Assembly (NCBI GenBank): GCA_011620645.1
Contig: WOYS01000010.1
Coordinates: 1-45,903 of the forward strand
Length of the DNA: 45,903 bases
Direction: 5' to 3'
DNA from: Mycobacterium sp.
GTDB lineage: Bacteria; Actinomycetota; Actinomycetes; Mycobacteriales; Mycobacteriaceae
This document shows positions 33,481-42,986 of this stretch, piece after piece. Position 1 is the stretch's first letter. The number at the start of each line of letters is the position of its first letter. A model generated the notes under the pieces. It ran no database searches and was not told where the DNA came from. It worked only from the letters and a program-made list of their open reading frames with translations. The translations under genes were made by a program, and so were the position numbers.

Positions 33481-34831
33481 GGATCATCGGGCGGTTTCAG
33501 CAGTTCCTCGGGGTGGTGGAAGTAGTTGAGCGTGCCCTGCCCGGTATCCAGCAGTGGCGGTGGATGCCAGTGGACGTGGCCATCTTCCCCGATACGGTTG
33601 GTCCAGCCCGTTTCGTAGGCCAGCCGGTTGTCCGATCCGCAGCCAAGCCCCAGACCGGTGATATCGGTCCGACCTCCTGCGTCCCAGTCCTTCTCGGCAT
33701 GCATACACCTGGCAGTCGCCGCCGTCCACCGGGCAACCGGGCATGGTGCATCCCCGATCTCGGGAGATCATCACCAACCGTTGCGCTTTGGAGGCCAGGC
33801 GCTTCGTTCGGGCAAGGTACAACGGCTCGGCGGTATGCCGTCGGTAGACCAGCAGATAGTGGCATGCGTGCTCGGCGAGCCGGATCAGGTCGGGGATCGG
33901 CATCACCGTCCCGGCCGAGGTGGTCGCCAACCCGGCAGCGGCCTGAAGCTCGGCCAGAGTGGTCGAGATGACCACCGTCACCGGCAACCCGCTGTGCTGA
34001 CCAAGTTGCTTGGACACCAAGGCATTACGCATGACCGCCTTGAAGGCGTCATGATAGCGCTGGGGCCTGGTGCGCGTGTCGCGGGCCGCCGCACCGGACA
34101 CCGCCGGTTCGGATGGCGGGGTCACCGCCGACGGCGGCAGTAGCACCGGCTCGAAGTCTGGCAGAACGCTCGTGTCGAGCAGCGGATTCGGTACCGGGTT
34201 GTTGATCGGCTCATCGTCGTCGGGGTTGTTGATCCCGGGAGCGCCCCACACCTGCGCGATGGTGCGCGCGTACGCGGCCAACTCGGTACAGGGCCCGGCC
34301 AGCGACCTCACGAAGGACATGCGGAGTGATCCCACCCGCCGCCCGAACCAGGACCCGCTCCAGCTCAGCGTTCTCGGCCGGGCTGTTGTACTTTGCCGCC
34401 TTGCCGAGCGCGGTGCGAATCTCGTGGACGTGACCGTCGTTGATGATGCCGTCGGCCAGTGCCGCCGCACAGACCGGCAGCGCGGGCTCCAGAATCTCAC
34501 CGTCCATACAGTGGCGCGGCCCCAGGTCCTGTGCATCAGCGACGCGACGGCCCGCCTCGCTCCTGGAGATTCGGAGCCGGGTGATCAGGATCTGCGCCCA
34601 GGTACGCGCCCCGATGTCCTTCGGAGTTGCCTGGGCCTGCAGGGCGGCCAAGATTCGATGGTCCACGACTGCAGTGGTTCGGACCCGGTGTTCACGACGG
34701 CTCTGCAACTCGAACAATTCGGCCGGAGTCATGCGCGTGAAATCCAGCCGGGCCAACTGCTCGCAGGCGAGGTCGAAGGCATCGAAAGCCGCCGCCACGG
34801 CTTCCCGATCCGCCACTGCATTCGCAAGCAT
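33477..34831 (-). pseudogene. Broken 13E12-type DUF222/HNH endonuclease gene
   Basis: Three consecutive frames on the minus strand give one DUF222-HNH protein. Frame one: ATG 34831 (LANAVADREAVAAAFDAF) to about 34295 (THVLREVAG-type end of DUF222). Frame two: GAPGINNPDDDEP, then QLGQHSGLPVTVVISTTLAE, RTKRLASKAQRLV and RDRGCTMPGCPVDGGDCQV. Frame three: HAEKDWDAGGRTDI, then the tail YFHHPEELL to the stop at 33477. The HNH motif itself is split by the second frameshift (in CQV-HHAxKDW). Part of the middle of DUF222 seems deleted. These are hallmarks of the mycobacterial 13E12 repeat family. It overlaps the end of the winged-helix relic by 4 bp. Confidence 0.8.
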
Positions 34832-35175
34832 GTTCGAATCATATCGCCGATGAACGACAGCGGCCGAGGTTATCCATAGCCCTAGAATCCATCCACAGAT
34901 CTCTAAAATTGACTGGCGCACAACCCATTCAGCGTGTACAAGCAACACCTCTTGACCTCAACCATCGTTGCGGTTCTACGGTGGCAACACGAACCTCGGC
35001 CCCTACGGATTCAACGTCGGGCCGAAGCCACAGCACCGGACCAGCTCAGGGTCGGGATCGGCTCATCGCAACGGGAAAAGCCGCTGGGGGCACTGGCCGA
35101 ATACGTGGACCATCTCCGACGGCACCCAGCCGGGCGGCCTGGATGCTGCCCGACCGCTGGCGTCAGCTCTCGGGG
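34832..35175. other. Gene-poor spacer with one unexplained ORF
   Basis: The 344 bp between the HNH pseudogene and the uvrA stop contain no recognised gene. A plus-strand frame from TTG 34968 to a stop at 35186 encodes 72 aa, starting LRFYGGNTNLGPYGFNVGPK and rich in Gly, Asn, Ser and Trp. It overlaps the 3' end of uvrA by 11 bp. It could be a fragment of a secreted or structural protein, but I cannot assign it. No terminator for uvrA is evident. Confidence 0.3.
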
Positions 35176-38073
35176 TCAGGCACTGACCTTGCGCCGCTTA
35201 CGGGTTCGAGGTGCGGGCGTGTCGAGCATCTCGGCGAGGAACTGCCCGGTGTAACTCTCCGGAGTCGCGGCCACATCCTCGGGAGTGCCCGCAGCCACCA
35301 CCGTGCCGCCGCCGGCGCCGCCTTCCGGGCCCATGTCCACGATCCAGTCCGAGGTCTTGATGACATCCAGGTTGTGCTCGATGATGATCACCGTATTGCC
35401 CTTGTCGACAAGGCCGTTGATCACCTTGAGCAGCTTGCGGATGTCCTCGAAGTGCAGGCCGGTGGTCGGCTCGTCGAGGATGTAGACGGTGCGGCCGGTG
35501 GAGCGCTTCTGCAACTCGGCGGCCAGCTTGACTCGCTGCGCCTCACCGCCGGACAGCGTCGGCGCCGGCTGCCCCAGCCTGACATACCCGAGCCCAACCT
35601 CGACCAGCGTCTTGAGATAGCGATGGATCGAGGTGATCGGCTCGAAGAAGTCTGCGGCCTCCTCGATCGGCAGGTCCAGCACCTCGGAGATGGTCTTGCC
35701 CTTGTAGTGCACCTCGAGGGTCTCCCGGTTGTACCGGGCGCCATGGCACACCTCGCATGGCACGTACACGTCCGGCAGGAAGTTCATCTCGATCTTCAGT
35801 GTGCCGTCACCGGAGCAGGCCTCGCAGCGACCGCCCTTGACGTTGAACGAGAATCGGCCCGGCTGGTAGCCGCGCACCTTCGCCTCGGTGGTGGCCGCGA
35901 ACAGAGTCCGGATCTTGTCGAACACCCCGGTGTAGGTGGCCGGGTTGGACCGCGGGGTACGCCCGATCGGCGATTGGTCGACACGCACCAGCTTGTCGAG
36001 CTGATCAATCCCGTTGACGCGGAGGTGCCGGCCAGGCACCTGGCGTGCCCCGTTGAGCTTATTGGCCAGCACGGTCGCCAGAATGTCGTTGACCAGCGTC
36101 GACTTGCCCGAACCGGACACGCCGGTGACCGAGGTGAGCACCCCGAGCGGGAAGGCCACGTCAACCTCTTTGAGGTTGTGCTCCCGCGCACCCACCACGG
36201 TGAGCTGGCGCTTACGGTCCACCGGCCGGCGGATCGCGGGCACCTCGATGCATTCCTTGCCCGAAAGATAAGCGCCGGTGAGGGATTCCGGGCACGTCAA
36301 CAGGTCCTGATAGGTGCCGCTGTGCACGATGCGGCCGCCGTGCTCGCCCGCATACGGGCCGATGTCGACCACCCAGTCGGCGTGCGCGATGGTGTCCAGA
36401 TCGTGTTCGACCACGATCAGCGTGTTGCCCAGATTGCGCAGCCGCACCAGCGTCTCGATGAGCTTGCGGTTGTCGCGCTGATGCAGACCGATCGACGGTT
36501 CGTCGAGCACATACAGCACCCCGACCAGACCGGAGCCGATCTGGGTGGCCAGCCGGATCCGTTGTGCCTCCCCGCCGGACAGCGTGGCCGCCGCCCGCGA
36601 CAGCGACAAATACTCCAGCCCGACATCGAGCAGGAACCCCAGCCGGGACTGGATCTCCTTGAGCACCTGCCCGGCGATGGCCTGCTCGCGCGAACCCAGG
36701 GTCAGCGCATTGAGGAACTCCGCACAGTCGGCGATGGACAGCTCGGCGACCTCGGCGATCGACTTGTCACCGTGCGTACCGGCCGCCAGCGTGACCGCCA
36801 GAATCTCGGGCTTGAGCCTGGTGCCCGAACAAACCGGGCACGGGATGTCCCGCATGAAGCCCTCGTAACGCTCCTTCATCTGTTCGGAGTCGGTCTGCTC
36901 CATGCGGCGCTGGAGGAACGCCAGCACGCCCTCGAAGTCGGCGTAGTAGGACCGGGTGCGCCCGTAGCGGTTCTTGTAGCGCACGTGCACCTGATGGTCG
37001 GAGCCCTCCAGGATCGCCTTGCGCGCCTTCGCGGGCAACTTCTTCCACGGGGTGTCGACATCGAAACCGAGCTCGTCGCCCAGCCCGGACATCATCCGGG
37101 TGAAGTATTCGGCCGTATGACCCATCGACCAGGGCGCGACGGCACCCTCGGCCAGCGTCATCTCCGGGTCGGGGACCACCAGGTCGGGGTCGACCTCCTT
37201 CTTGATGCCCAGGCCGGTGCATTCGGGGCAGGCACCGTAGGGCGAGTTGAAGGAGAACGAGCGCGGCTCCAGGTCGTCGACGGCCAGTGGGTGTCCATTC
37301 GGGCAGGCCAGCTTCTCCGAGAAGCGCTGCTCACGATGTGGATGTCCCTCCTCCCGGTCGACGAATTCGAGCACCAGGATCCCGTCGGCCAAACCCAGTG
37401 CCGTCTCCACTGAGTCGGTGAGGCGCTGCTTGCTGCTCGCCTTCACGGTGAGGCGGTCGACGACCACCTCGATATCGTGCTTCTCCTGCTTCTTGAGCTT
37501 CGGCGGATCGGTGAGCGGGTGAACCACACCGTCGACGCGTACCCGGCTGTAGCCCTGGGTGTTGAGCTTGTCGAAGAGGTCGACGAACTCGCCCTTGCGG
37601 GTGCGCACCACCGGCGCCAGCACCTGGAACTTGGCGCCCTCCTCCATGGCCAGCACCTGGTCGACGATCTGCTGCGGGGTCTGCCGGGCGATGCGCTCGC
37701 CACAGACGGGGCAGTGCGGGGTGCCTGCGCGCGCGTACAGCAGACGCAGATAGTCGTACACCTCGGTGATGGTGCCGACCGTGGAGCGCGGGTTCCGGTT
37801 GGTCGACTTCTGGTCGATGGACACCGCCGGTGACAGGCCCTCGATGAAGTCGACATCAGGTTTGTCCATCTGCCCCAAGAACTGCCGCGCATACGCAGAC
37901 AGCGACTCAACGTAGCGGCGTTGCCCCTCCGCAAAGATCGTGTCGAAGGCCAGCGAGGACTTCCCCGAACCGGACAGACCGGTGAACACGATCAACGCGT
38001 CACGCGGCAGATCAAGGTCGACGCCACGCAGATTGTGCTCGCGTGCACCCTTGACGATCAGACGATCAGACAC
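35176..38073 (-). CDS. uvrA: UvrABC excinuclease subunit A
   Basis: DNA-damage recognition ATPase of nucleotide excision repair, which loads UvrB. Two ABC modules: Walker [10 protein letters not shown] and GVSGSGKST, signatures [12 protein letters not shown] and [12 protein letters not shown], Walker B LDEPSIGL and LDEPTTGL. Zinc-finger cysteines are seen in [22 protein letters not shown] and the strong C-terminal CEACSGDG...CEVCHG pair. Length 965 aa. GTG at 38073 is used since GGGAGG lies about six bases upstream and [15 protein letters not shown] is the family start; an ATG at 38100 lacks support. No mycobacterial SOS box is visible upstream. A -10-like TAGCAT lies at 38111-38106. Confidence 0.97.
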   Translation of the reverse strand: MSDRLIVKGAREHNLRGVDLDLPRDALIVFTGLSGSGKSSLAFDTIFAEGQRRYVESLSAYARQFLGQMDKPDVDFIEGLSPAVSIDQKSTNRNPRSTVGTITEVYDYLRLLYARAGTPHCPVCGERIARQTPQQIVDQVLAMEEGAKFQVLAPVVRTRKGEFVDLFDKLNTQGYSRVRVDGVVHPLTDPPKLKKQEKHDIEVVVDRLTVKASSKQRLTDSVETALGLADGILVLEFVDREEGHPHREQRFSEKLACPNGHPLAVDDLEPRSFSFNSPYGACPECTGLGIKKEVDPDLVVPDPEMTLAEGAVAPWSMGHTAEYFTRMMSGLGDELGFDVDTPWKKLPAKARKAILEGSDHQVHVRYKNRYGRTRSYYADFEGVLAFLQRRMEQTDSEQMKERYEGFMRDIPCPVCSGTRLKPEILAVTLAAGTHGDKSIAEVAELSIADCAEFLNALTLGSREQAIAGQVLKEIQSRLGFLLDVGLEYLSLSRAAATLSGGEAQRIRLATQIGSGLVGVLYVLDEPSIGLHQRDNRKLIETLVRLRNLGNTLIVVEHDLDTIAHADWVVDIGPYAGEHGGRIVHSGTYQDLLTCPESLTGAYLSGKECIEVPAIRRPVDRKRQLTVVGAREHNLKEVDVAFPLGVLTSVTGVSGSGKSTLVNDILATVLANKLNGARQVPGRHLRVNGIDQLDKLVRVDQSPIGRTPRSNPATYTGVFDKIRTLFAATTEAKVRGYQPGRFSFNVKGGRCEACSGDGTLKIEMNFLPDVYVPCEVCHGARYNRETLEVHYKGKTISEVLDLPIEEAADFFEPITSIHRYLKTLVEVGLGYVRLGQPAPTLSGGEAQRVKLAAELQKRSTGRTVYILDEPTTGLHFEDIRKLLKVINGLVDKGNTVIIIEHNLDVIKTSDWIVDMGPEGGAGGGTVVAAGTPEDVAATPESYTGQFLAEMLDTPAPRTRKRRKVSA

Positions 38074-38134
38074 CCGGTTTCCTCCCACGACAGAACTCAC
38101 GGCCCATGCTAGGTGCCGGTACCGACAAGCCCGC

Positions 38135-38140
38135 TAGCGT
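38135..38140 (+). promoter_or_regulatory. Leaderless-type -10 element
   Basis: TAGCGT is followed by seven bases and the ATG at 38148. It shares a 74-bp divergent gap with the uvrA promoter region. Confidence 0.4.
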
Positions 38141-38147
38141 GGCAGTC

Positions 38148-38822
38148 ATGACAGCCCTCCTCGATACCTACACCGGCCATGTCGACCCAGGTGCCGCCGC
38201 GCGGCGCACCCTGCCCGCGGCGACCATCGTCAAGGCATCGGTCGGCCAGATGGACAACAACGCTTACCTCATCACGTGTTCTGCGACCGGGAAAACCCTG
38301 CTCATCGATGCCGCCAACGATGCCGACCGGCTCATCGAGCTGATCAGGGAGTACACCCCCGACATCTCGCTCATCGTGACCAGTCACCAGCACGGTGACC
38401 ACTGGCAGGCGCTCGCGGCTGTGGCCGAGGCCACCGGCGCACCGACCGCCGCGCACGCGCTGGATGCCGAGCCACTGCCGGTCACCCCGGACCGGATCCT
38501 CGCCGACGGTGACACCGTCGCCGTCGGCGAGCTCACCTTCGACGTGATCCACCTCCAGGGTCATACCGAGGGTTCGGTCGCCCTTGCCCTCAAGGGCGCC
38601 GACGGCGAGGTCACGCATCTGTTCGCCGGGGACTGCCTGTTCCCGGGCGGGGTCGGCAAGACCTGGAAGGACGGAGACTTCGACCGGCTGCTCGGCGATG
38701 TGTCCAGCAAGGTGTTCGACGTGTACCCGGACTCGACGGTGGTCTATCCCGGCCATGGCGATGACACCACCCTCGGCGCCGAGCGACCGCATCTGGCCGA
38801 ATGGAAGCAGCGCGGCTGGTGA
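38148..38822 (+). CDS. MBL-fold metallo-hydrolase (glyoxalase II-like)
   Basis: A 224-aa metallo-beta-lactamase-fold hydrolase. Metal ligands are in TSHQHGDHW (the HxHxDH motif), GHTEGS, GDCLF and YPGHGDDTTLG, all intact. It is probably a cytoplasmic thioester- or ester-hydrolase; the substrate is unknown. It corresponds to Rv1637c, divergent from uvrA in M. tuberculosis too. The ATG at 38148 is preferred over an in-frame ATG at 38106, which lies upstream of the promoter-like TAGCGT. Its stop overlaps the GTG of a DUF427 relic. Confidence 0.9.
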   Translation: MTALLDTYTGHVDPGAAARRTLPAATIVKASVGQMDNNAYLITCSATGKTLLIDAANDADRLIELIREYTPDISLIVTSHQHGDHWQALAAVAEATGAPTAAHALDAEPLPVTPDRILADGDTVAVGELTFDVIHLQGHTEGSVALALKGADGEVTHLFAGDCLFPGGVGKTWKDGDFDRLLGDVSSKVFDVYPDSTVVYPGHGDDTTLGAERPHLAEWKQRGW

Positions 38823-38915
38823 GACCGGTCCCCGACAAACCCGGACCCGGCCAGGAGTCGGTGTGGGATTACCCGCGCCCGCCCCGTCTCGAGGAGTTTC
38901 GCGGGCGGGTCAAAC
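38819..38915 (+). pseudogene. N-terminal relic of a DUF427-family gene
   Basis: From a GTG that overlaps the MBL stop, the frame reads RPVPDKPGPGQESVWDYPRP, then PRLEEFRGRV. GPGQESVWDYPRPPRLE is the characteristic start of DUF427 proteins. After some 32 codons the similarity stops where the large hairpin terminator begins, so the remaining two thirds of the gene are gone. The family link is from memory of its consensus. Confidence 0.6.
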
Positions 38916-38963
38916 GCCGAGGCCCGGCGCCACCTGGTGAGGGCGGCGCCGGGCCTCGGCGTT
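38913..38963. terminator. Strong bidirectional hairpin terminator
   Basis: A perfect 19-bp stem (38913-38931 with 38945-38963), mostly G and C, with a 13-nt loop. It lies 14 bp beyond the stop of the universal stress protein gene on the minus strand and downstream of the MBL gene and DUF427 relic on the plus strand, so it can end transcription from both sides. The T-tract is short (TTT on the minus side), as is common in mycobacteria. Confidence 0.8.
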
Positions 38964-38977
38964 GGTATCTGACCGGG

Positions 38978-39421
38978 TCAGGAAGTGTGCACGATGAGCA
39001 CGTCGATCTTGGATCGACGAGCCACATTTGCGGGCACCGACCCGAGCAGCCGGCCGGCGATGGTACTCAGACCCACGTTGCCGACCACCAAGAGGTCAGC
39101 CTTCTCCGCTTCGGCGAGATCGACGAGAGCATCGACGGGAGCACCGACGACAGCCTTCTCCACCACCTCAGTGGCGCCGGCGGCTTTCGCGCGGTCGGTC
39201 GCCTCCCGCAGGATCGCGTAGATGGGAGCATTGCCGGTGGCCTTATAGGCCTCATCCTTGAGGACGTCGGCGGCGTGATGATCCTCGCTCTGCGGGAAAT
39301 AAGCGGTCGCGACGATTACTCGCGCACCCGATCCCCCGGCAATCTCCCCGGCCCGGTCCACTGCTCGCAACGACGAGTCAGATCCGTCCGTGCCGACTAT
39401 CACGGTCCGATAGGCGCTCAT
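38978..39421 (-). CDS. Universal stress protein, Rv1636-type
   Basis: A 147-aa single-domain UspA protein: VIVGTDGSDSSLRAVDRAGE at the N-terminus, and a nucleotide-binding loop VVGNVGLSTIAGRLLGSVPANV that fits G-x2-G-x9-G-S. The M. tuberculosis homologue Rv1636 is reported to bind cAMP with high affinity. That is of interest because a class III cyclase is in this window, though 15 kb away. GGGAGG lies six bases before the ATG. A strong terminator follows 14 bp after the stop. Confidence 0.93.
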   Translation of the reverse strand: MSAYRTVIVGTDGSDSSLRAVDRAGEIAGGSGARVIVATAYFPQSEDHHAADVLKDEAYKATGNAPIYAILREATDRAKAAGATEVVEKAVVGAPVDALVDLAEAEKADLLVVGNVGLSTIAGRLLGSVPANVARRSKIDVLIVHTS

Positions 39422-39734
39422 TCATGCCCTCCCATGTCAATTGCTAAGCCACCCGAGACAGTAACGCGTAGGTCGACGGCCGTGGGGCCTATTCACCAGA
39501 CGCGCCGCCCAACAGTGTCTCGTCGGCGCTGTTCGGATGTCGATGCTAGTCCGAGAGTGGGCGCGCCAGGGCCTTCAGTGAGCAACGTGACGCTCCAGTT
39601 CTCGGTGTTTGCGGACCGCACGAGACGCACGAAGTGAGCCGCGTCAATCCGAAACAGATGACGCGACCGGTGTCACCATCGTCGTCTCCGAGCCGGTTTC
39701 ACCGCAGACCATCGAGGACGCCCACCCCGAAAAT
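39422..39734. other. Spacer without recognised gene
   Basis: The 313 bp between the stress-protein start and the MFS relic hold the stress gene's ribosome binding site (near 39428-39433). I see no clear -35/-10 pair, no DosR box and no coding frame with recognisable similarity. Short frames exist on both strands but are low in information. Confidence 0.5.
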
Positions 39735-40191
39735 TCACCGTGGTGTCGGTATCTCAGCGGGCCGCGGGCTGCGTCCTGTGCGCCACGAGGCGAGGACACC
39801 GACCACCGCAAGCATCGCGAATCCCACGCATAACCAACCGTCCGGCCCACCAACAGCAGCTTCATCGTCGGCGCGACGGCGCACAGCACGCTCCCCGCGC
39901 CGAACACGCTCAGTGCCCCCCAGATAGGCCGATTTGGCACCCACCCGGGCCAGGGCCGCACTGACGGGTGGTCGCGGCCGCCACTGACGCGACCAGACAG
40001 ACCGTCGTCACCCATGCGTAGTACCGTTGCCCACCGATCTCGGCGATCGCACTGGGCATGAGGCTGATGGTGTGGAACTCATTGGTGGCGTACAATACCA
40101 CCCCACCGGCCAGAACGGTCGAGGCGCCAAGGTTTTTCGGCCCCAGAAGTTCACGCCAGCTGCCGCCGGTCAACGCCTCGGTTTCGCTCAC
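39735..40191 (-). pseudogene. Relic of a drug-efflux MFS transporter (Rv1634 position)
   Basis: From GTG 40191 the first frame gives GPKNLGASTVLAGGVVLYATNEFHTISLMPSAI and VTTVCLVASVAAATT, the first two helices of a 12-TM MFS protein. One base too many near 39965 moves the text to VSAALARVGAKSAYLGG; an indel in a run of six G moves it again to LSVFGAGSVLCAVAPTMKLL. A third change leads to VGFAMLAVVGVLASWRTG and a stop, which resembles the last helix. So helices 4-11 are deleted and at least three frame changes exist. In M. tuberculosis Rv1634 (drug efflux) lies between uvrB and the Rv1635c-Rv1636 genes. Confidence 0.75.
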
Positions 40192-40252
40192 CCCGTCAAC
40201 CTAGAAGCTCAACCGCAGTTCAGATCAAGCCTTGGACCCCGACGCCCCGGGG

Positions 40253-42412
40253 TTACTTCAATCCCGCCGCATCCATGCCGCGCAATTCCTTCTTCAAATC
40301 GGCGATCTCGTCGCGGATCCGGCCCGCCAGTTCGAATTGCAGGTCACGCGCGGCCGTCATCATCTGCTCTGTGAGGTCCTTGATCAGGTCGGCCAGCTCA
40401 GCGCGCGGCATGTTGGCGATGTCCCGTCCCTCGCTGATGCCGGCGCTGACCGAACGTCCCGGCTCCCCCTGGGCACGTCGGCCGCGGGAGGCATTACGCC
40501 CCGATCCACCAATCTCGACGTTCTCGGTGTCGTCGGCCTCGCGGTACACCTGATCGAGGATGTCGGCGATCTTCTTGCGCAACGGCTGCGGGTCGATCCC
40601 ACGCTCTTCGTTGTAGGCGATCTGCTTGGCGCGGCGACGATCCGTCTCGTCGATCGCCTCTCTCATCGAGTCGGTGATCTTGTCGGCGTACATGTGCACC
40701 TCGCCGGACACGTTGCGGGCGGCGCGGCCGATGGTCTGGATCAAGCTGCGCGGCGACCGCAGGAAACCCTCCTTGTCGGCGTCGAGGATCGCCACCAGCG
40801 ACACCTCGGGGAGGTCGAGACCCTCGCGGAGCAGGTTGATGCCGACCAGCACGTCGTACTCACCGAGGCGAAGCTGCCGCAGCAGCTCGACACGCCGCAG
40901 GGTGTCCACCTCGGAATGCAGGTAACGCACCCGGATACCCATCTCCAGCAGGTAATCGGTGAGGTCCTCGGCCATCTTCTTGGTCAGCGTGGTGACCAGC
41001 ACCCGCTCATCACGTTCGGTGCGCAGCCGGATCTCGCCGATCAGGTCGTCGATCTGGCCCTTGGTGGGTTTGACGTGAACCTGCGGGTCGACCAGCCCGG
41101 TCGGGCGGATCACCTGCTCGACGAATTCACCACCGGACTGCGCCATCTCGTAGTTGCCCGGTGTCGCCGACAGGTACACCGTCTGACCGATTCGTGCGGC
41201 GAACTCCTCCCAGGTCAACGGCCTGTTGTCGACGGCCGAGGGCAACCGGAAACCGAAATCCACCAGGTTGCGCTTGCGCGACATGTCGCCCTCATACATG
41301 CCGCCGATCTGCGGGACGGTGACATGCGACTCGTCGATGACGAGCAGGAAGTCCTCCGGGAAGTAGTCGATCAGGGTGGCCGGGGCGGTGCCAGCGGCCC
41401 GGCCGTCGATGTGTCGCGAGTAGTTCTCGATGCCCGAGCAGAATCCGACCTGCTTCATCATCTCCAGATCGTAATTGGTCCGCATCCGCAGCCGCTGAGC
41501 CTCCAGCAGCTTGCCCTGGCCCTCCAGTTCGGCCAGTCGCGCTTCCAGCTCCTGCTCGATGGTCGAGATCGCCGCGGCCATCCGCTCCGGCCCCGCGACG
41601 TAGTGGGTGGCCGGGAAGATCCGTACCGAACCCACCTTGCGCACCACGTCACCGGTGAGCGGGTGCAGGTAATACAGCGCCTCGACCTCATCGCCGAAGA
41701 ATTCGATGCGGACCGCCAGTTCCTCATAGGACGGGATGATCTCGACGGTGTCACCCCGCACGCGGAACGATCCGCGGGTGAATGCCACGTCGTTGCGGTT
41801 GTACTGGACGTCGACCAGCATCCGCAGCAGCCCGTCCCGTGGCACGTCGTCGCCGACCTTAAGCTCCACCGAGCGGTCCAGATAGGACTGCGGGGTGCCC
41901 AGACCGTAGATGCAGGACACCGACGCCACCACCACCACATCGCGGCGGGACAACAGGCTCGATGTCGCCGAATGCCGGAGCCGCTCGACATCGTCGTTGA
42001 TCGAGCTGTCCTTCTCGATATAGGTGTCGGTCTGCGCGATATAGGCTTCCGGCTGGTAGTAGTCGTAGTACGACACGAAGTATTCGACGGCGTTGTGCGG
42101 CAACATATCCCGCAGTTCGTTCGCAAGCTGCGCGGCCAGCGTCTTGTTGGGCGCCATCACCAGGGTGGGGCGCTGCAGCTTTTCGATGAGCCACGCCGTG
42201 GTGGCCGATTTACCGGTACCGGTGGCGCCGAGCAGCACGATATCGCGCTCGCCCTCGCGGACCCGGCGCTCCAGCTCGACGATGGCTGCGGGCTGGTCGC
42301 CCGCGGGATCGTAATCGCTGACGACCTCGAATCTGCCGCCCGAGCGCACCACGGCATCCACGGGTCGATGCTCGGAGTGAGCCAGCACGGGGTGTTCGGT
42401 CGCGAAAGCCAT
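40253..42412 (-). CDS. uvrB: UvrABC excinuclease subunit B
   Basis: Helicase-like damage-verification subunit. It has Walker [11 protein letters not shown], the beta-hairpin region [11 protein letters not shown] for damage binding, DESHV (Walker B), helicase motif [11 protein letters not shown] and a C-terminal UVR domain ([20 protein letters not shown]). Length is 719 aa from the ATG at 42412 ([13 protein letters not shown]), the known family start; earlier in-frame ATGs, for example at 42448, give no family sequence. GGAG lies just before the ATG. No SOS box is visible. The MFS relic follows after 61 bp. Confidence 0.97.
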   Translation of the reverse strand: MAFATEHPVLAHSEHRPVDAVVRSGGRFEVVSDYDPAGDQPAAIVELERRVREGERDIVLLGATGTGKSATTAWLIEKLQRPTLVMAPNKTLAAQLANELRDMLPHNAVEYFVSYYDYYQPEAYIAQTDTYIEKDSSINDDVERLRHSATSSLLSRRDVVVVASVSCIYGLGTPQSYLDRSVELKVGDDVPRDGLLRMLVDVQYNRNDVAFTRGSFRVRGDTVEIIPSYEELAVRIEFFGDEVEALYYLHPLTGDVVRKVGSVRIFPATHYVAGPERMAAAISTIEQELEARLAELEGQGKLLEAQRLRMRTNYDLEMMKQVGFCSGIENYSRHIDGRAAGTAPATLIDYFPEDFLLVIDESHVTVPQIGGMYEGDMSRKRNLVDFGFRLPSAVDNRPLTWEEFAARIGQTVYLSATPGNYEMAQSGGEFVEQVIRPTGLVDPQVHVKPTKGQIDDLIGEIRLRTERDERVLVTTLTKKMAEDLTDYLLEMGIRVRYLHSEVDTLRRVELLRQLRLGEYDVLVGINLLREGLDLPEVSLVAILDADKEGFLRSPRSLIQTIGRAARNVSGEVHMYADKITDSMREAIDETDRRRAKQIAYNEERGIDPQPLRKKIADILDQVYREADDTENVEIGGSGRNASRGRRAQGEPGRSVSAGISEGRDIANMPRAELADLIKDLTEQMMTAARDLQFELAGRIRDEIADLKKELRGMDAAGLK

Positions 42413-42459
42413 GGTCTCCAGGTTAAGCGCGCGGTACGACAAGTTCATTCCCGCTGCGT

Positions 42460-42465
42460 TACCGT
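42460..42465 (+). promoter_or_regulatory. Leaderless-type -10 element
   Basis: TACCGT, then exactly six bases, then GTG at 42472, the classical spacing for a leaderless mycobacterial transcript. It lies in the short divergent gap with uvrB. Confidence 0.5.
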
Positions 42466-42471
42466 GACGCC

Positions 42472-42975
42472 GTGCACGCCCCCAAACGCGAGGTCTTCGA
42501 TCTGCGGGCCCGCACCAACACCGATCCCAAGGGCATCGTGCGGGACGTCGAGGTCTACACGGTGCGCCCGTGGGGCCTCTATATGGCCCGGCCGGCACCC
42601 GATCGCGCGCAGTTCCACTATCTGGAGACCTGGCTGCTGCCCGCACTCGACCTGCGCGCCACCGTCTTCCACTTCAATCCCGGATACGAACGCGACCAGG
42701 ACTTCTACCTCGATATCGGCCGGTACACCGCGGGCACCGACGTGTGGCGGTCCGAGGACCACTATCTCGACCTGGTGCTTCGCAACGGTCGGGATGTCGC
42801 GCTGACCGACGTCGACGAGCTGGTGGCCGCCGTCGGGTTGGGGTTGCTCGACCCGGCGAGCGCGGAGCAGGCCATCGCGACGGCCGTTGCCACGGTGGAC
42901 GGGCTGGCGCGGCATGACTATGACCTCGGTCGCTGGCTGACCGTGCATGATGTGACGCTGACCTGGCGGGCGTAG
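42472..42975 (+). CDS. DUF402-family protein
   Basis: A 167-aa protein with the DUF402 pattern: [20 protein letters not shown], then [16 protein letters not shown] and [20 protein letters not shown]. Aspartates in the YLDI and YLDL segments are those that bind a divalent metal in nucleoside-phosphatase members of the family (FomD/Ntdp-like). Whether this protein is a phosphatase is not known. GTG start supported by the leaderless-type -10. Divergent from uvrB, as Rv1632c is in M. tuberculosis. Confidence 0.88.
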   Translation: MHAPKREVFDLRARTNTDPKGIVRDVEVYTVRPWGLYMARPAPDRAQFHYLETWLLPALDLRATVFHFNPGYERDQDFYLDIGRYTAGTDVWRSEDHYLDLVLRNGRDVALTDVDELVAAVGLGLLDPASAEQAIATAVATVDGLARHDYDLGRWLTVHDVTLTWRA

Positions 42976-42978
42976 AGT
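42973..42978 (+). promoter_or_regulatory. Possible -10 element of the secreted-protein gene
   Basis: TAGAGT overlaps the stop of the DUF402 gene and lies eight bases before the ATG at 42987, compatible with a leaderless or very short leader. Confidence 0.35.
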
Positions 42979-42986
42979 CTCAGGCC

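Noticed and set aside
34909..37413. 834-codon plus-strand open frame opposite uvrA
   Set aside because: It is the antisense shadow of uvrA, whose motifs are complete; long antisense frames are expected at this GC content. The same holds for 40232-42805 opposite uvrB, 3985-5682 opposite the fusion gene and 5628-7286 opposite the ABC-F gene.
38074..38147. Mycobacterial SOS (LexA) box before uvrA
   Set aside because: No TCGAAC-N4-GTTCGA-like palindrome is present here, nor before uvrB (42413-42471).
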